Assembly (NCBI GenBank): GCA_019915015.1
Contig: JAHBBC010000059.1
Location: 1 to 64,000 of the forward strand
DNA from: Auriscalpium vulgare
Lineage: Eukaryota; Basidiomycota; Agaricomycetes; Russulales; Auriscalpiaceae
DNA: 64,000 nt
Direction of reading: 5' to 3'
Positions within the stretch are counted from its first letter, which is position 1, and every line of letters starts with the position of its first letter. A program made the translations under genes and the position numbers. Positions 12,281 through 23,198 of this stretch are shown here, one piece after another. A model generated the notes under the pieces. It ran no database searches. It worked only from the letters and a program-made list of their open reading frames with translations, and had not been told where the DNA came from.

Positions 12281-13054
12281 AGGTAGTGGGAGTGGGAGGA
12301 GAGCTGTGACAGTCCATGGTGCTCTGCCTCGATTGTACCTGAACGAGATGATGGCCGCAAGACACTGGGCTGCCCAGCCAACTAGTGCTTCGGGGTTAGT
12401 CACGTGCAGATTGAAGAGTGTCGGGCTTGGCGGTAGAGTCGAGTCTACGGTAGAGTCAGCGCTCGCCGCTGTTGTAGGATCAAACGACAACCAATCTCTC
12501 GAACACAAGAAAACCCTGCAATTCACCGGAAATCCGCGCACGGGCGATACAGGTAAGTATTCTCTCCTTTGAATGAGTTCGCGCGCCCCATTTCCCTGCA
12601 CGAGTAAGCAGGTAGTAGTATAGTAGAAGTACCGGAAGGACGACGATGCCCCGTAGATGCCCCGTGCTAATTGCGCAACATAAGTATATTGTAGCGGCGA
12701 AGTTGTTGCCCAAGACATCTCGTGGGTGGACGACGTGCAATTGCTGGCGTCACAATCAACTTGGCAGCCCGACCTTCAGGCTGATATAGTCATCTAAGTA
12801 GTGGATGCGCAATTCTGCAGTATACGTAGAGCTTGCTGGGAAGAATCGGCGCTGGGATGAGCAACTGAGTGTTACCCCAGGCTACCCCGGACGCGGAGTC
12901 GCGGAATCATACTCAATGATTCATGTGACAGTGTGCGGATAGAATATACCCGGGCTCATCCTCTCCCCGTAGTCCCCGCACCCATTTCTGCCCAGCTTAT
13001 AACGCGAAGCGTCCGATGATCTGAAAGCATACAACTCACCCTGATCTCACCACC
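12281..13054. other. Divergent promoter region
   Basis: Lies between the divergent starts of arrestin-like C and the carrier gene. An open minus-strand frame extends from C to 12718, but its residues do not resemble the family, so I keep the start at 12280. No specific element was identified. Confidence 0.55.
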
Positions 13055-14555
13055 ATGCCCGTCCAGTCCAAGCCCCAAAAGCCCACACAGCTCACTTCGT
13101 TCGGCTACGCTCTCGCCGGTGCGCTCGGCGGTTGTTTCAGCAATGCGTATGTCGTGTCACGCACTCGCAATTCACAGATGCTGATGGGAGCGCAGCGTCG
13201 TGTACCCGCTAGATACGTGAGTGATTCATAGAAGGTCAAATAGTGGTCCCACTCACAATGTCACACAGGATCAAAACGCGGATACAGGCCGCGAATACTG
13301 AGGACGGGGGTGACAATGAGGCGGAATTGTCGGTGACAAACCTCGCCCTAAAGATTGTCAAGGAGGAGGGATTGACAGGCTTGTATGGAGGCTTTGCAGC
13401 GACGATGCTGAACACCTTCTCAATGCGTGAGTGCGGTCTTCCGTCTCCTCTGTCTCCCTATTGGTCTGCTGGCTCTGCTCGAAGGAGCCTCTATGATGGC
13501 ATTGGGTGAACGCTCGCGCTAGCGTATATTGAGTCTCTAGCTCGACGTGGTCCTATTCCGTGACTTCTGCTAACTCGCTTCCACTATCCCTCCAGAATAC
13601 GCCTATTTCTTCTTCTACTCCGTTGTCCGCACGTCGTACATCAAGCGCCTCGCCGCCCGCCGCCCTCCAGGTGCCGCTGCTCAGCCCCTCTCCACCGCAG
13701 CCGAGCTGCTCCTGGGCGCCGTCGCCGGCGCGCTTGCCCAGATCTTCACCATCCCAGTCGCTGTCATCGCGACGCGCCAGCAAATCGGCTCGCGCTCAAA
13801 GACAAAAGCGAAGGGCAAGGGCAAGGAGAACGCTGACGTTGAGGCACAGGACTCTGTCGAAGAGGAAGAGCGGGATGACTCGTTTTTTGGTGTCGCGCGG
13901 GAGATTGTCCGTGAAGAGGGCGTGGCAGGCTTGTGGCTGGGCATCAAGCCAGGCCTCGTCCTTACTGTCAATCCCGCGATCACGTATGGCATGTATGAGC
14001 GCATCAAGAGCGTGCTGCTGCTAGCGCGCGAGAAGGCAGGGCAGACGGATGGAAAGCTCACGCCGCTGCTCTCCTTTGCGCTCGGCGCGCTCAGCAAGAC
14101 GCTCGCGACCGTCGTGCGTATCAATCCCTCTAGCCCTCCGTGCTGTGCTGATGATATGTGTGGCAGGTGACGTACCCGTACATCATGGCGAAGGTGCGCA
14201 TCCAGACACGCTCTGCGGACGATGAGGAGGCAAAGGAGGAGCACAGGCGGGCAGTACACCACGGCTTCCACCACAAGAAGGACCACCATCCTGGTGCGCT
14301 TGACATTCTGCGTCGCGTTTGGAAGCACCAGGGCTTTTTGGGCTGGTACCAGGTCGGTCACAACCTTTCGTCTTTGCGCCAGACTGTGATTTGCTGACGT
14401 GCTGGTTTGTTGACAGGGTGGGGGCGCAGGTGCTCAAGGCGGTGCTGTCTCAGGGTGTGCTTTTCATGTCGAAGGAGCGCTTCGAGCACTGGGCATTGAC
14501 AATCATCGTATTTTATTGGCGATTAACTCATGGACGGCACGCAAGCGGCGTGTGA
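13055..14555 (+). CDS. ANT1: Peroxisomal adenine nucleotide carrier (Ant1/PMP34-type SLC25 protein)
   Basis: Predicted to exchange ATP for AMP across the peroxisomal membrane to feed fatty-acid activation. Exons: 13055-13146, a 21-nt micro-exon 13196-13216, 13269-13426, 13596-14113, 14167 to about 14345, and a last exon from about 14417 to 14555. Splicing the micro-exon rebuilds the first carrier signature, AVVYPLDTIKTRIQ. Repeats two and three carry FTIPVAVIATRQQ and VTYPYIMAKVRIQ, the variant signatures of PMP47/PMP34 proteins rather than of mitochondrial carriers. A loop of about 60 charged residues (GSRSKTKAKGKGKENA onward) splits repeat two, and a His/Lys-rich loop splits repeat three. 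The C-terminal VLKAVLSQGVLFMSKERFE is typical. The border into the last exon is uncertain: a GTACCA donor at about 14346 keeps the frame, while the better-looking GTCGGT donor does not. Confidence 0.8.
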
Positions 14556-14938
14556 GGAGCTTGGCTATTGAGTTCAGCTCATATGTATCGTCACGACAAT
14601 TTATAGTGTAGCTTGCTTTATATATAGGAGACTCAGGACTGCTGTCGTATCGCGTGAGTTGTCGGTCATAGGATGATCTAGATCCGGCAATTCGCGGACC
14701 TCTTTCCCTCTCAACTACTACCTGTAACATCCTCGAGTCCTCGTTCATGATGCTGCTCGACGTCTGGACTATAAACTTGTATCATCTGATGATGCTGAGC
14801 GCCTTTTTGATTACTCTCTCAGAAGATCTATGCCGACACGGCTTCCGCTGCGCTCACTGAGTCACTGAGTCATGCCCGGCTGCTTTCCCTCCAATACCAA
14901 ACTGCTTGAGATTGACCAAACCCACGAATTCGACGTCA
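14556..14938. other. Intergenic stretch
   Basis: Between the carrier gene and the transporter gene, both on the plus strand. Contains AT-rich TATATATA at about 14619-14626. No gene seen. Confidence 0.5.
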
Positions 14939-16577
14939 ATGACAACCCTACAAACCATCCCTCTGACAACCTTGACCAGCTCAGTGACTCCCGTATTTCC
15001 TCCGTCGGGAGGCATCATCGGTGCGGGACATCCCGAAGATGGCCATCGCGAAGTTGCGAGCCTCTCGCATGGACACACAGAGGAAGCGGGCTTGGGCACG
15101 ATCACATCGCCCGTCGAGGATCCCATCAATGCCATGCCGGACGGCGGTTATGGCTGGGTTATTGTTGGAGCATGCAGCATCATCATGTCCGTTTACACAT
15201 CCTTGCTAGCCTCTAACGCACTCACTCTCGAGCTCGCACCAGGTCCTTTTCCGTCGGCGTCGTATACTCGTGGGGTGTTATCCAGGCGCGCCTCACCGCG
15301 TCACACCTCGCATCCGACGCGACGCTCTCCTTCGTCGGTTCGACCGCTGCGTCCTTTGTCGCCTTCGCAGCGCTCGTCAACGTGCGCCTCATTCGCCTGC
15401 TCGGCACGCGCAACGCTGCGCTCGTGGGGTCGTTCCTCCTCGGACTTGGACAAATCCTGAGCGGATGGTCGACAGGCAGCGTAGGCGGACTGTTCGTGAC
15501 GAACGGCGTGGTGATGGGCTTTGGAGTATCACTCTCCTTCATGGTGCGTGCGCTTTGGCGACTGTCGGCGGGGAGAAAATCTGACGTGCGGGTGTGCGTA
15601 CTTGCAGGCGTGTAGCTCACTGCCTGCGCAGTACTTCGACCGCAGACGGGGTCTGGCGAATGGCTTTGTGTTCGCCGGCGGAGGAATTGGTGGGGGGATA
15701 TGGAGCATGTCAATCAACTCCCTCATCGATCGCGTCGGGATCCCCTGGACCTTCAGAATCCTTGGATTCTTGACTTGGTCGCTGACGTTACCCGCCTCCA
15801 TGGTCCTCCGCGAGCGTACCAGGCGTGCATCGGCTCATATAGACTGGTCAATTGTCTCGTTCCTCCGGATGACGCACTGGCTAACTTCCTTACAGGCGTC
15901 TCTTTGTAGACACGAAGTTCATCCTACTCTTCGTGGGTTCGGGCCTCGCCACCTTCCCCCTTCTCGTCCCGCCCTTCTTCATCCCACTTTACGCCAGATC
16001 CCTGGGCGTTTCCAGCCTTCTCGCATCTGGCCTGCTCGCGATCTTCAATCTCTCCTCCGCCGTTGGCCGCGTTGGTTTTGGCATGCTCTGCGACAAGATC
16101 GGGCCCATCTCCTCACTCTCCCTTGCGCTCGCGCTCAGCGCGCTCAGCATGCTCTCCATATGGCCCGTGTCGGCGAGCATCGCACCACTCGTCGTGTTCA
16201 TTGTTCTCAACGGTGCGAGCAACGGCGGGTTCTTCTCGACAGTGCCGAGCGTCGTGGGACACATGTACGGTCCCACGCGCGTGTCCGGTGCGTTCGCGAT
16301 GGTTCTCACCGGATGGGCATTCGGCTATTTTCTGGTGCGCCCATAACTTCTGTCACCTGTATTTGTTGCGCATTCCACTGTGGAACCTCTGATCGCGGTC
16401 GTTCGCCAGGGGGCTCCCGTTGCGGGGTGGATTTTGGACGCCTATGGAGGCTCGGATGCCGGTCGCACTGCATTCCGCCCTGCAATGTATTATGCGGGGT
16501 CGATGTCCCTTGTGAGCGCAGCGCTGATCGTTTGCATGCGGCACGCGGTCAGCAGTAATTTTTTTGCATTTGCGTAA
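14939..16577 (+). CDS. Monocarboxylate transporter-like MFS permease (MCT family)
   Basis: Major facilitator protein of the monocarboxylate-porter family; the substrate in fungi is generally unproven. Exon 1 is 14939-15186, exon 2 is 15243-15543, exon 3 starts at 15608, and the last exon ends at 16577. The start ATG at 14939 gives a soluble N-terminus of about 65 residues before the hallmark MPDGGYGWVIVGACSIIM that opens membrane segment 1. Splicing at 15186/15243 gives MSFSVGVVYSWGVIQ, as in the family. Segment 5 is preceded by AQYFDRRRGLANG, the conserved loop between helices 4 and 5. Later helices include LATFPLLVPPFFIPLYARSL and VGRVGFGMLCDKIG. The exon 3/4 border is ambiguous: a GC-AG choice gives RRLFVDTKFILLF and a GT-AG choice gives RRHTKFILLF. 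About twelve hydrophobic segments are visible. Confidence 0.85.
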
Positions 16578-17023
16578 CGTGCACCTGAGACAGGGTCGGG
16601 GTGACGGTTAGTCGAGGCAACTGCGTAGAAAGTAACTGTATTGTTGTGTGATAGTAACTGTGCATCCGGGCGGGGGGGGGGGGGGAAATGATAGTCAGAC
16701 ACAAGAAAAAAATGCGAAGGCAATAAGTAATGGACGCAGCACGGGTCTGCGAACAAGTGTCATCCGGAAGGATGATCTAGCTAGAGAACCAATTGTGTGA
16801 TGATGTCGGAAAATCGAAAACTACAACAGCGCAATGCCTCCGCATGCTGGGGTGCTACAGTAGATAGGTGTGTGCGAAGCACATCGAGTCGTATACAAGA
16901 AACGGTAAAGAGCGAACGGTGGTGGGTGGTCATGAATGGTCGTGAAAGGTCGTAAGAGGAGTACAAGAACAATGGAGTACATACACAGCGAGTGTACAAA
17001 TACCGGATGCTGGTGATTTTACT
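16578..17023. other. Tail-to-tail intergenic stretch with a G14 tract
   Basis: Between convergent genes. A run of fourteen G lies at 16672-16685. Nothing else stands out. Confidence 0.6.
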
Positions 17024-19800
17024 TTACACCTCGTCGGACAGCGGCGGGTTGATGCGCAGCATGATCTTCTGCCCGCACGATGCGACGGCGATCTGCCACT
17101 CCTCCGCTGTCGCGATCGGGACCTGGCGCGCCCAGTCCGCGCTGCCCGCAGACACCGTGCTCGCGCGTGGGCGCTCGCCACGCACGCCGGACACGATCGG
17201 GGGTACGTAGGCAAGGGTGAATGCGGCGGACAGTGGAAGGCCCTCCTGGCGCGCGAATTTGTCGTACACGCGTCGACGCACGTCCTCGAGTGGCGCGCCG
17301 CGGCGTGTGCGGAACACGACGATCGCGTCGTCGAGCGCGGCCTTCACGACGAGGACTTCCTCGGACGGCGACGGCGACGGCGGGACCTCCAGGCCAGGGG
17401 ATGACGGCGCCCATGGGAGATGGAACTGCCCCGGTGGCCGGTTCTGGTACGGGCGTGGGAACTGTTCGGACGAGAGGCTCATGGAAATTTCCTGCCGGCG
17501 GTGCTGCACGGCGGCAGGCTCCATGCCACGCGGGCGCAGCGCATCGGCGGGGCGCACGTCGGGACTGTCGGGCGGGTGCGGCGCATCCTCTGCGGCGGGC
17601 TCGTCGACGGGCGCGAGGGCGAGGTCCTCGGGCGTGAAAAACGGCTCAGGTCCGCCAAAATACGTGTCGATGAATTCGTCTCCGAGATCCGACCACACCT
17701 CCTGCTCGGGCACCAGGGGTTGCGGAGTGCTGTGGCTGCGTGGGCGGCGGCGCCCACCGTTCGAGAGCGATCTCCGAATGTCCATGTTCGCGCCGGCGGA
17801 CGGGCTGAGGGGCGGCGAGGACGGGCGGTGGAGGTCCGTCGAGTACTCAGACATGGACGAAGCGACCGAAAGAGAGTGCTTGCGTGGCTCTCCGCTCGAG
17901 AGCGCAATCTGGAAGTGCTCAATGTGGTGTGGCGTCTGCGGCGTGCCCGATGCGCTGACGAAAGGGAAATCAAACTCCATCACGGACCCTACAGAGGACG
18001 GCCGCGAGCGCGGGACTTTGATGGAGGCAGACGTTCGCCACGAGGAGCGCTGTGATTGTAAGGAGAGGTTGGAGATGGCGACGGACGATGGGCGTGACGA
18101 GCCAGACGTCGCGGTGAGTAGACCGGTCTCGCCCACAGAGGTGTCCGTGTCGAGGCGCTTGAGGCCCGGCTCGAGCATGTCTCCTTCTGACGAGGACTCC
18201 GCATCTTGCAGCATCTCGTCGAACATGATGCAATTACGGTGCGTTCGATCGGCATTGCCATTTGAGTTCACGCGACTGCGCGGCGTCGGCGGGGGAAGCA
18301 TCGCTTCGTCCTCGGACGCCGACACTGCAGGGGAGACGCCGAGCTCATGGTCCTCCGGCAGGGCTTCGAGCCCACCTATCGCTGAGGCAGCGGCAACCCG
18401 TGGAGGAGTGGGCTGGGCAGGTCGCGGCGCAGCTTGCACGATATCACGAGTAGAGCTCGATAAGAACAGGGGAAGTCCTCTGCGACGTCGAAGCCGTCCG
18501 CGCGGGGGGAGGGCGGTTTGGGCCCCCGTGAATTAGCGCGGCGGCGTGAGGGCACAACACTAGAGGGGCCGGCAACAGATGAACCGGGTGGAGAGGAGGG
18601 GCCGGCGCCAGACAGGTTGGATGATGATATGGAGAGCGCGGAGGCACCAGACCCTTTGCGCTTGGTGACGCGGCGCGTCTGGTCGTCGTCCGAGTCGACG
18701 CCGTCTCGAAAGGCGCCGATGCGCGGGGGTGCGGAAGACGGTGGGCGGCGAAAACGCTGGGGGAGTCCGCGTCTGACAGCGAAAGGCTGGAGTTGGAATC
18801 GGCGGTGTGTGGGCGACGTCGGCTCGATTGCCTATATCCTGAGGGGAGCGTTGCAGACTGCGGAACGGCGGGTGATGGTGGAATATTTGTGGGGACGTCT
18901 GGGTACCCCGAGGGAGGGGGAGGTCGACATTTGACGCGGAGAAGTAGAGCGAGAAGGTGTTGCCGCCGATAGTCGTCGTGCGTGCCTTCTTTCCATTGCG
19001 CTTCATCGCAAGCTCGTGGTCACGCCTCCATATGCCAAAGAAGTCCCGGATAATGCGGTCTTCCCGCAGATCGTTGACCAGTGTAGGCACATCCTCCTGG
19101 AAGAAGGCCTCGATAAGGGCAGAGAACTCCTGGTGCCGTTGTTCCACTGTTGCTTGGCTCGGGCGGAAGAGAGTCCCGCGCTTTGTGAGCTTGGGGAGGT
19201 AGTCGTGGATATTCATGGAGACAGACTTGGGGTCGGGCCCTGGTGGTAGCGAGTCGAAGGACGCGGCGCGGTCGTGAATGTACATCCCATTTTTCTTGAC
19301 GCCTTTGCCAGCAGCGAGGCGAGATCGCTTCTCGCGTGCAATGCCGCTGTACTGGAGCTCCAGCATATCTTGGAACCATAGGCAGTCCTCCCACTTGCGC
19401 CATACCTCGTACTCCACGACACCACCTGATTTTGTGGAGGCACCGTCCGATATGACAGGCTCTACCCGCAGTCCAAAACTGTAGGAGCCGCCTACGTTGC
19501 GGTTGTAAGTACCTTGTCGACATAATAATAAAAGACAGGCGACGCACCAAACTTCATCGGACGCAAGACCTCGACATTGAAGCGTCGGGGCGCGGGGCGA
19601 TAGACAGCGCGTTTGAAGTACTGAGAGGAAAACTTAGTAGAAACGGAAAGAAGCGACGGAGCAGACTCACGTCGTTTGCTGGGGGGCCATTGCCAGTGGC
19701 ATGACTGGTCAGGTCGTTGACCTAGAGAGGGGCCAATATGAGCTCCGGGATCGCGTGCAGCACTGTGAAGACTGACCGGCATGATATCGACTGCAGGCAT
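17024..19800 (-). CDS. PX and PB1 domain scaffold protein
   Basis: PX domains bind phosphoinositides and PB1 domains dimerise; this pairing occurs in polarity and NADPH-oxidase scaffolds such as Bem1/Scd2 and p40phox, so a signalling scaffold is likely. The first exon is only 19800-19777 (MPAVDIMP), followed by introns near 19776, 19670 and 19545. The N-terminal third holds a PX-like fold: RRFNVEVLRPMKFGG, EYEVWRKWEDCLWFQDML, then YLPKLTKRGTLFRP and VEQRHQEFSALIEAFF. A long Ser/Pro-rich linker follows. The C-terminus (about 17024-17390) is a PB1 domain: VVKAALDDAIVVFRTRRG, DVRRRVYDKFARQ, then ATAEEWQIAVASCGQKIMLRI. No SH3 domain is seen, unlike Bem1. The linker needs two one-base frame corrections, at G5 18916-18920 and G6 18504-18509; each restores a long open frame through homopolymers. 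Confidence 0.75.
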
Positions 19801-21776
19801 GGCAGTGAGTGCTTAGGATGTGGTAAACTGTGATGCAGTGATGGTGAGCTGGCAGATGCTGTGCTGATGGAGGACAGCAAACAAACATGAAAAGTGGTGT
19901 GGAGAGAGCTCCAGACGCGAGATAACGGGCCCGGAGCGGCAGCCTGGAGAAAAGTGCCCGGAGAGGAGGCGGTGGTGAAAGTCGAAGGATGAGAGAGCCG
20001 CCGACGCGCTGCGGAGGGCGACAAGCCTGGGCGTGTGTGAGGCTTGAGCCAGAGGGAAGAGGGCGAAGAAGCGGAGGAAACGGCGGCCAGGCAGCTCTTA
20101 TTGTTCTAATTGTTTAGCAATTGATGCAATCCCCTTGGCGCCGTCCGCTCGGCTCTTCGCATGGCCGATGGATACAAATTCAGCCTCGAGCCCACACGTC
20201 CCTCTAGAGCCGACCACACGACCGTCGCTGTCGTCGTCGTCGTCCACGGCCCCCTCCTCACCGTTGCATGCGCCAGCACCGTCTGCCCCCCGTCGCACGA
20301 CTCCCAACGCGTTCGCCCTTTTCCCCACCCCGGCCAGCGGCAATCATCACCGGCGCGAGATCTGCTTTGCATCGGCTCACATGCGCCCATCTCCTTGCCG
20401 ATACCGAGATGGTCTCGGCACACGCCATCTTATCGCCCACTCACGCGCACCGTCAGATCTTCCACGCGGCTCGCAGTTTGGGGGGACCACTCTCTGCTTG
20501 CAAAACGCCACACCCACGCGATACTCTTCCATGTGTTTCCCCTCGACCGTCTCAATCCCCGTCCTCAGGACACACTGGCACTCGCGGAAAACAGTCCTAT
20601 GATAGTCCTATGATCATCATATGCCTGAGTCCATCCCTGCGTCTTCATCACTTCGAAGTTCGCGTCGCCCTTAATCTCATCGCGTGCCTGGATAAACTAG
20701 AGCATTTTGCACGTAAGCCACCCGCGATGTTGTCGGAATGTTGATCCGCCTCGAGAAGGGTGCGGCAAAGCCACGGAGGCCCGCAAAGCCCCCTCAATAT
20801 CATCTCCCCGGTGGCGCGCTGGCCCAAGGCCGTTGTCGCTGATCGAACGCACAATCCCGTGGCAAGGACACTGCGTCGCACTCGAGTCGTCACCCGCGTA
20901 GTCGGATGCGCATTGCTGAGCCTGGTCAGGCTTGCGCTGATGGTTGAACTTCGTCGATCTTCTTTTAGGAACCGAAAATGTTCAACGGTCCCGATCGCTT
21001 CGATTTTTTCGTTTTGCCCCCCTTGCAGGGCCTGCGTATTCATTACTAGCGAACGCAGTAATCAAGTGATGACCGCAAACTATGCAGTGGCCACCGACAC
21101 AGACGGCGCATCATCCTTGCGGGCGCGCGGCATCATGATGTCCCCACAACTATATCAACCAAGAATCAACCGGTGGCCCCCTCATTATCAAGCTCGCCGC
21201 GTAGAATGGCAAAATTGTCGCAGGACATCCGGTGCCTACATCTCGCGCGACCAACAAGGACCGACGTGCCGCCGTCAAGTTGTTGCTCGTGTGCACAGTG
21301 CAGGGCCCAAGTAGTTCCCGTACTGCCCCAGTTGCGGGCCGGGAATACGTCGGCACGGCCTGTCATGATGTCTAGTTCCTGGCGCAGCTCGAGAGCCCCA
21401 GGCTGCCTTAGATCTGATCATGATAGCTCAAGGGCGAGGCCGGGCTGTGATCGTTGCAAGTCCCCGCAGCATCCAGGGCGCGCGGGCCCGCAAGAGTTAT
21501 GCTCAGGCTCAGAAGCTTGTAGAGAAGCACATGCTGCTGGTCTGCCGCGCAGCCCTACATCTCTGCAATCACTCGCGTCGTGCGCAAGCGGCTGCAAGCG
21601 GATGCATATCTTCGGCGGGCCGGACCATCACGTACCACGGTACCCTCGTTACAATTTATACGGTATCCGCCTGGTCAGTAACCTTCAGTAACGGAGACTA
21701 GGTATCCGCGCCGTGCGGATTTCGCGCAGACGTTCCGATATGTATGCTGCTTGTGGGGTAGGAACATCCAACCAAG
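19801..21776. other. Long intergenic stretch next to a retrotransposon insertion
   Basis: Holds the promoter of the PX-PB1 gene and about 1.5 kb more. Plus-strand frames of up to about 180 codons at 20135-20744 and 20760-21314 exist, but several lack an ATG, overlap each other in different frames and show no domain. I see no supported gene. Confidence 0.5.
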
Positions 21777-21781
21777 CGCCC
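21777..21781. repeat. Target-site duplication, left copy (CGCCC)
   Basis: The five bases directly before the left LTR equal the five bases directly after the right LTR at 27910-27914. Five bp is the usual duplication length for Ty3/gypsy integrases. Confidence 0.9.
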
Positions 21782-22054
21782 TGTAACGGGCCGAGTGTGA
21801 GAAGCAGAGGAGGTTCGAGAACAGAGCGGGTGCTCGTTGCTGGCGTTGACTCGACAAGGAGAAGTACATGAGCGAGAGGCGACTATGAGCGAGCCACGAA
21901 CCAAACACACGTAAACATAAGAGTCTGCCGAGTCAAGTAAGTACGAGGCGAATAGAGAACGAGTCTGTTGGATACACAACACGCGCACGATGAGAACGAG
22001 TCCGTGAACGTACGTAGAATGTCCGTTGGTAAGTAAGTGACCATGCCCATGACA
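21782..22054 (-). repeat. 3' LTR (left on the map)
   Basis: 273-bp long terminal repeat. On the plus strand it opens TGTAACGGGCC and closes CCCATGACA. It matches 27637-27909 base for base except one position in the GTTCGAGAAC segment. Confidence 0.95.
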
Positions 22055-22072
22055 TCATCCCCCTTTCTAGGG
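22055..22072 (-). other. Polypurine tract
   Basis: On the minus strand this reads CCCTAGAAAGGGGGATGA and abuts the 3' LTR. A purine run ending at the LTR border primes plus-strand DNA synthesis in LTR elements. It fixes the element's orientation independently of the coding frames. Confidence 0.8.
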
Positions 22073-22091
22073 TCACGGACGAAGGGGCTGC

Positions 22092-23198
22092 TCAAAGACT
22101 TGGATCCAGCCTGACGGCCGGCTTGGACACGCGACCTGAGCGAGTCGTGGTCTGCAGCGCAGGTTCGTACACAGACCCTAAGTTCTGTCGTACGACCGGC
22201 GGGGACGGAGGGCGCGGAGCGGCAACGGGTACGGCGGGACGAGCGGACGACGCGGAGGGCAGCGGTGTGGACGGGAGCGGCGCGGAGGGCATCTGGGCAG
22301 AGGGAGGAACGAGCGGGTCAACGGCAACTGGATCGGAAGAAATAGGAATAGAGAATAATTTGTTAATGACAACGGCGTGGGGACGAGGCGCGCGAGGATG
22401 ACGGCGGTGGAAGCGGTCGATGAGTTCGTTCTGGGTGGTAGGGATGTCGGACAAGGGAACCCACGAGTTTTCGGACTCGGGGAGCGACTTCCAGCGAACG
22501 AGGTACTCGAAACGATGACCAATCTTGCGACAGTCCTGGAGCGACTGAATTTGCAACGCGGCATCTTCGGCGAGTTCGAAAGGAGTCGGAGAGGAATGAG
22601 GATGGAAGTCGGAGGGGTCACGATACGGTTCAAGGAGTGAGACGTTGAATACGGGGTGAAGACGAGAGAGGTAGGAAGGGAGACGAAGGAGGTAAGCGGA
22701 TGAGCCTATTTTGCGAATGATGGGGTACGGGCCGAGACGGCGATGATCGAGCTTGAGAGAAGGACGTGTAGTCTTGATATTGCGACGGAGTAGCCAGACG
22801 AGCTGGTCAGGCTTGAACTCCGGAGCAGGTAGCAACTTCTCGTTGTAGTACTTGGACTGCAAAGCTTGCGCGTGCAATAACTCGGCGCGCAATTCGGCAT
22901 GGATGACGTCGAGACGAGTCGCGAGGTCGTCCGCAGCGGGAACGCTGGAACGCTCGGTGAGTTGCGGCTCGAAGGTGGGGTGGAAAGCGAAATTGGCGAA
23001 GAAGGGACTTTGGTGCGTGGAACTGTTCTCGAGGTTGTTGAAGGCGAACTCTCCCAGAGGGAGGTAGTCGACCCAATCGTCCTGTTGATAAGAACAATAT
23101 GCACGTAAGTACGTCTCGAGCGTCTGATTCGTGCGCTCCGTCAGACCGTCAGTCTGCGGGTGATACGCCGTCGACGTCCGAGACTCAATCTTGAGCAG
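22092..23198 (-). CDS. Retrotransposon pol, integrase C-terminus and chromodomain
   Basis: This frame continues the integrase one base out of phase with the preceding segment. It opens with STAYHPQTDGLTERTNQTLE, which contains the conserved glutamate of the integrase DDE triad (the E of GLTER), followed by the GPY/F-like module (LDHRRLGPYPIIRKIG and YLLRLP). Around 22440-22570 lies a chromodomain-like block with FEYLVRWKSLPESENSWVPL, matching the chromodomain core YLVKWKGY...E.TWEP. Such chromodomains direct integration to marked chromatin. A Ser/Pro-rich tail follows to the stop at 22092. The break from the upstream frame lies at a CC pair (minus strand) at about 23198-23199. Confidence 0.85.
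   Translation of the reverse strand: MLKIESRTSTAYHPQTDGLTERTNQTLETYLRAYCSYQQDDWVDYLPLGEFAFNNLENSSTHQSPFFANFAFHPTFEPQLTERSSVPAADDLATRLDVIHAELRAELLHAQALQSKYYNEKLLPAPEFKPDQLVWLLRRNIKTTRPSLKLDHRRLGPYPIIRKIGSSAYLLRLPSYLSRLHPVFNVSLLEPYRDPSDFHPHSSPTPFELAEDAALQIQSLQDCRKIGHRFEYLVRWKSLPESENSWVPLSDIPTTQNELIDRFHRRHPRAPRPHAVVINKLFSIPISSDPVAVDPLVPPSAQMPSAPLPSTPLPSASSARPAVPVAAPRPPSPPVVRQNLGSVYEPALQTTTRSGRVSKPAVRLDPSL

Noticed and set aside
17217..18536. 439-codon plus-strand frame
   Set aside because: Antisense to the PX-PB1 gene; no domain, and the minus strand carries a clear PB1 domain.
20135..20744. Overlapping plus-strand frames of about 150-160 codons as a possible gene divergent from the PX-PB1 gene
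   Set aside because: Several lack an ATG start, they overlap in different frames, the composition is Arg/Pro/Ser-rich as in chance frames of GC-rich DNA, and no motif is visible.
21810..21830. AGGTTCGAGAAC in the LTR as a tRNA B-box
   Set aside because: No matching A-box or cloverleaf; it is part of the LTR present in both copies.
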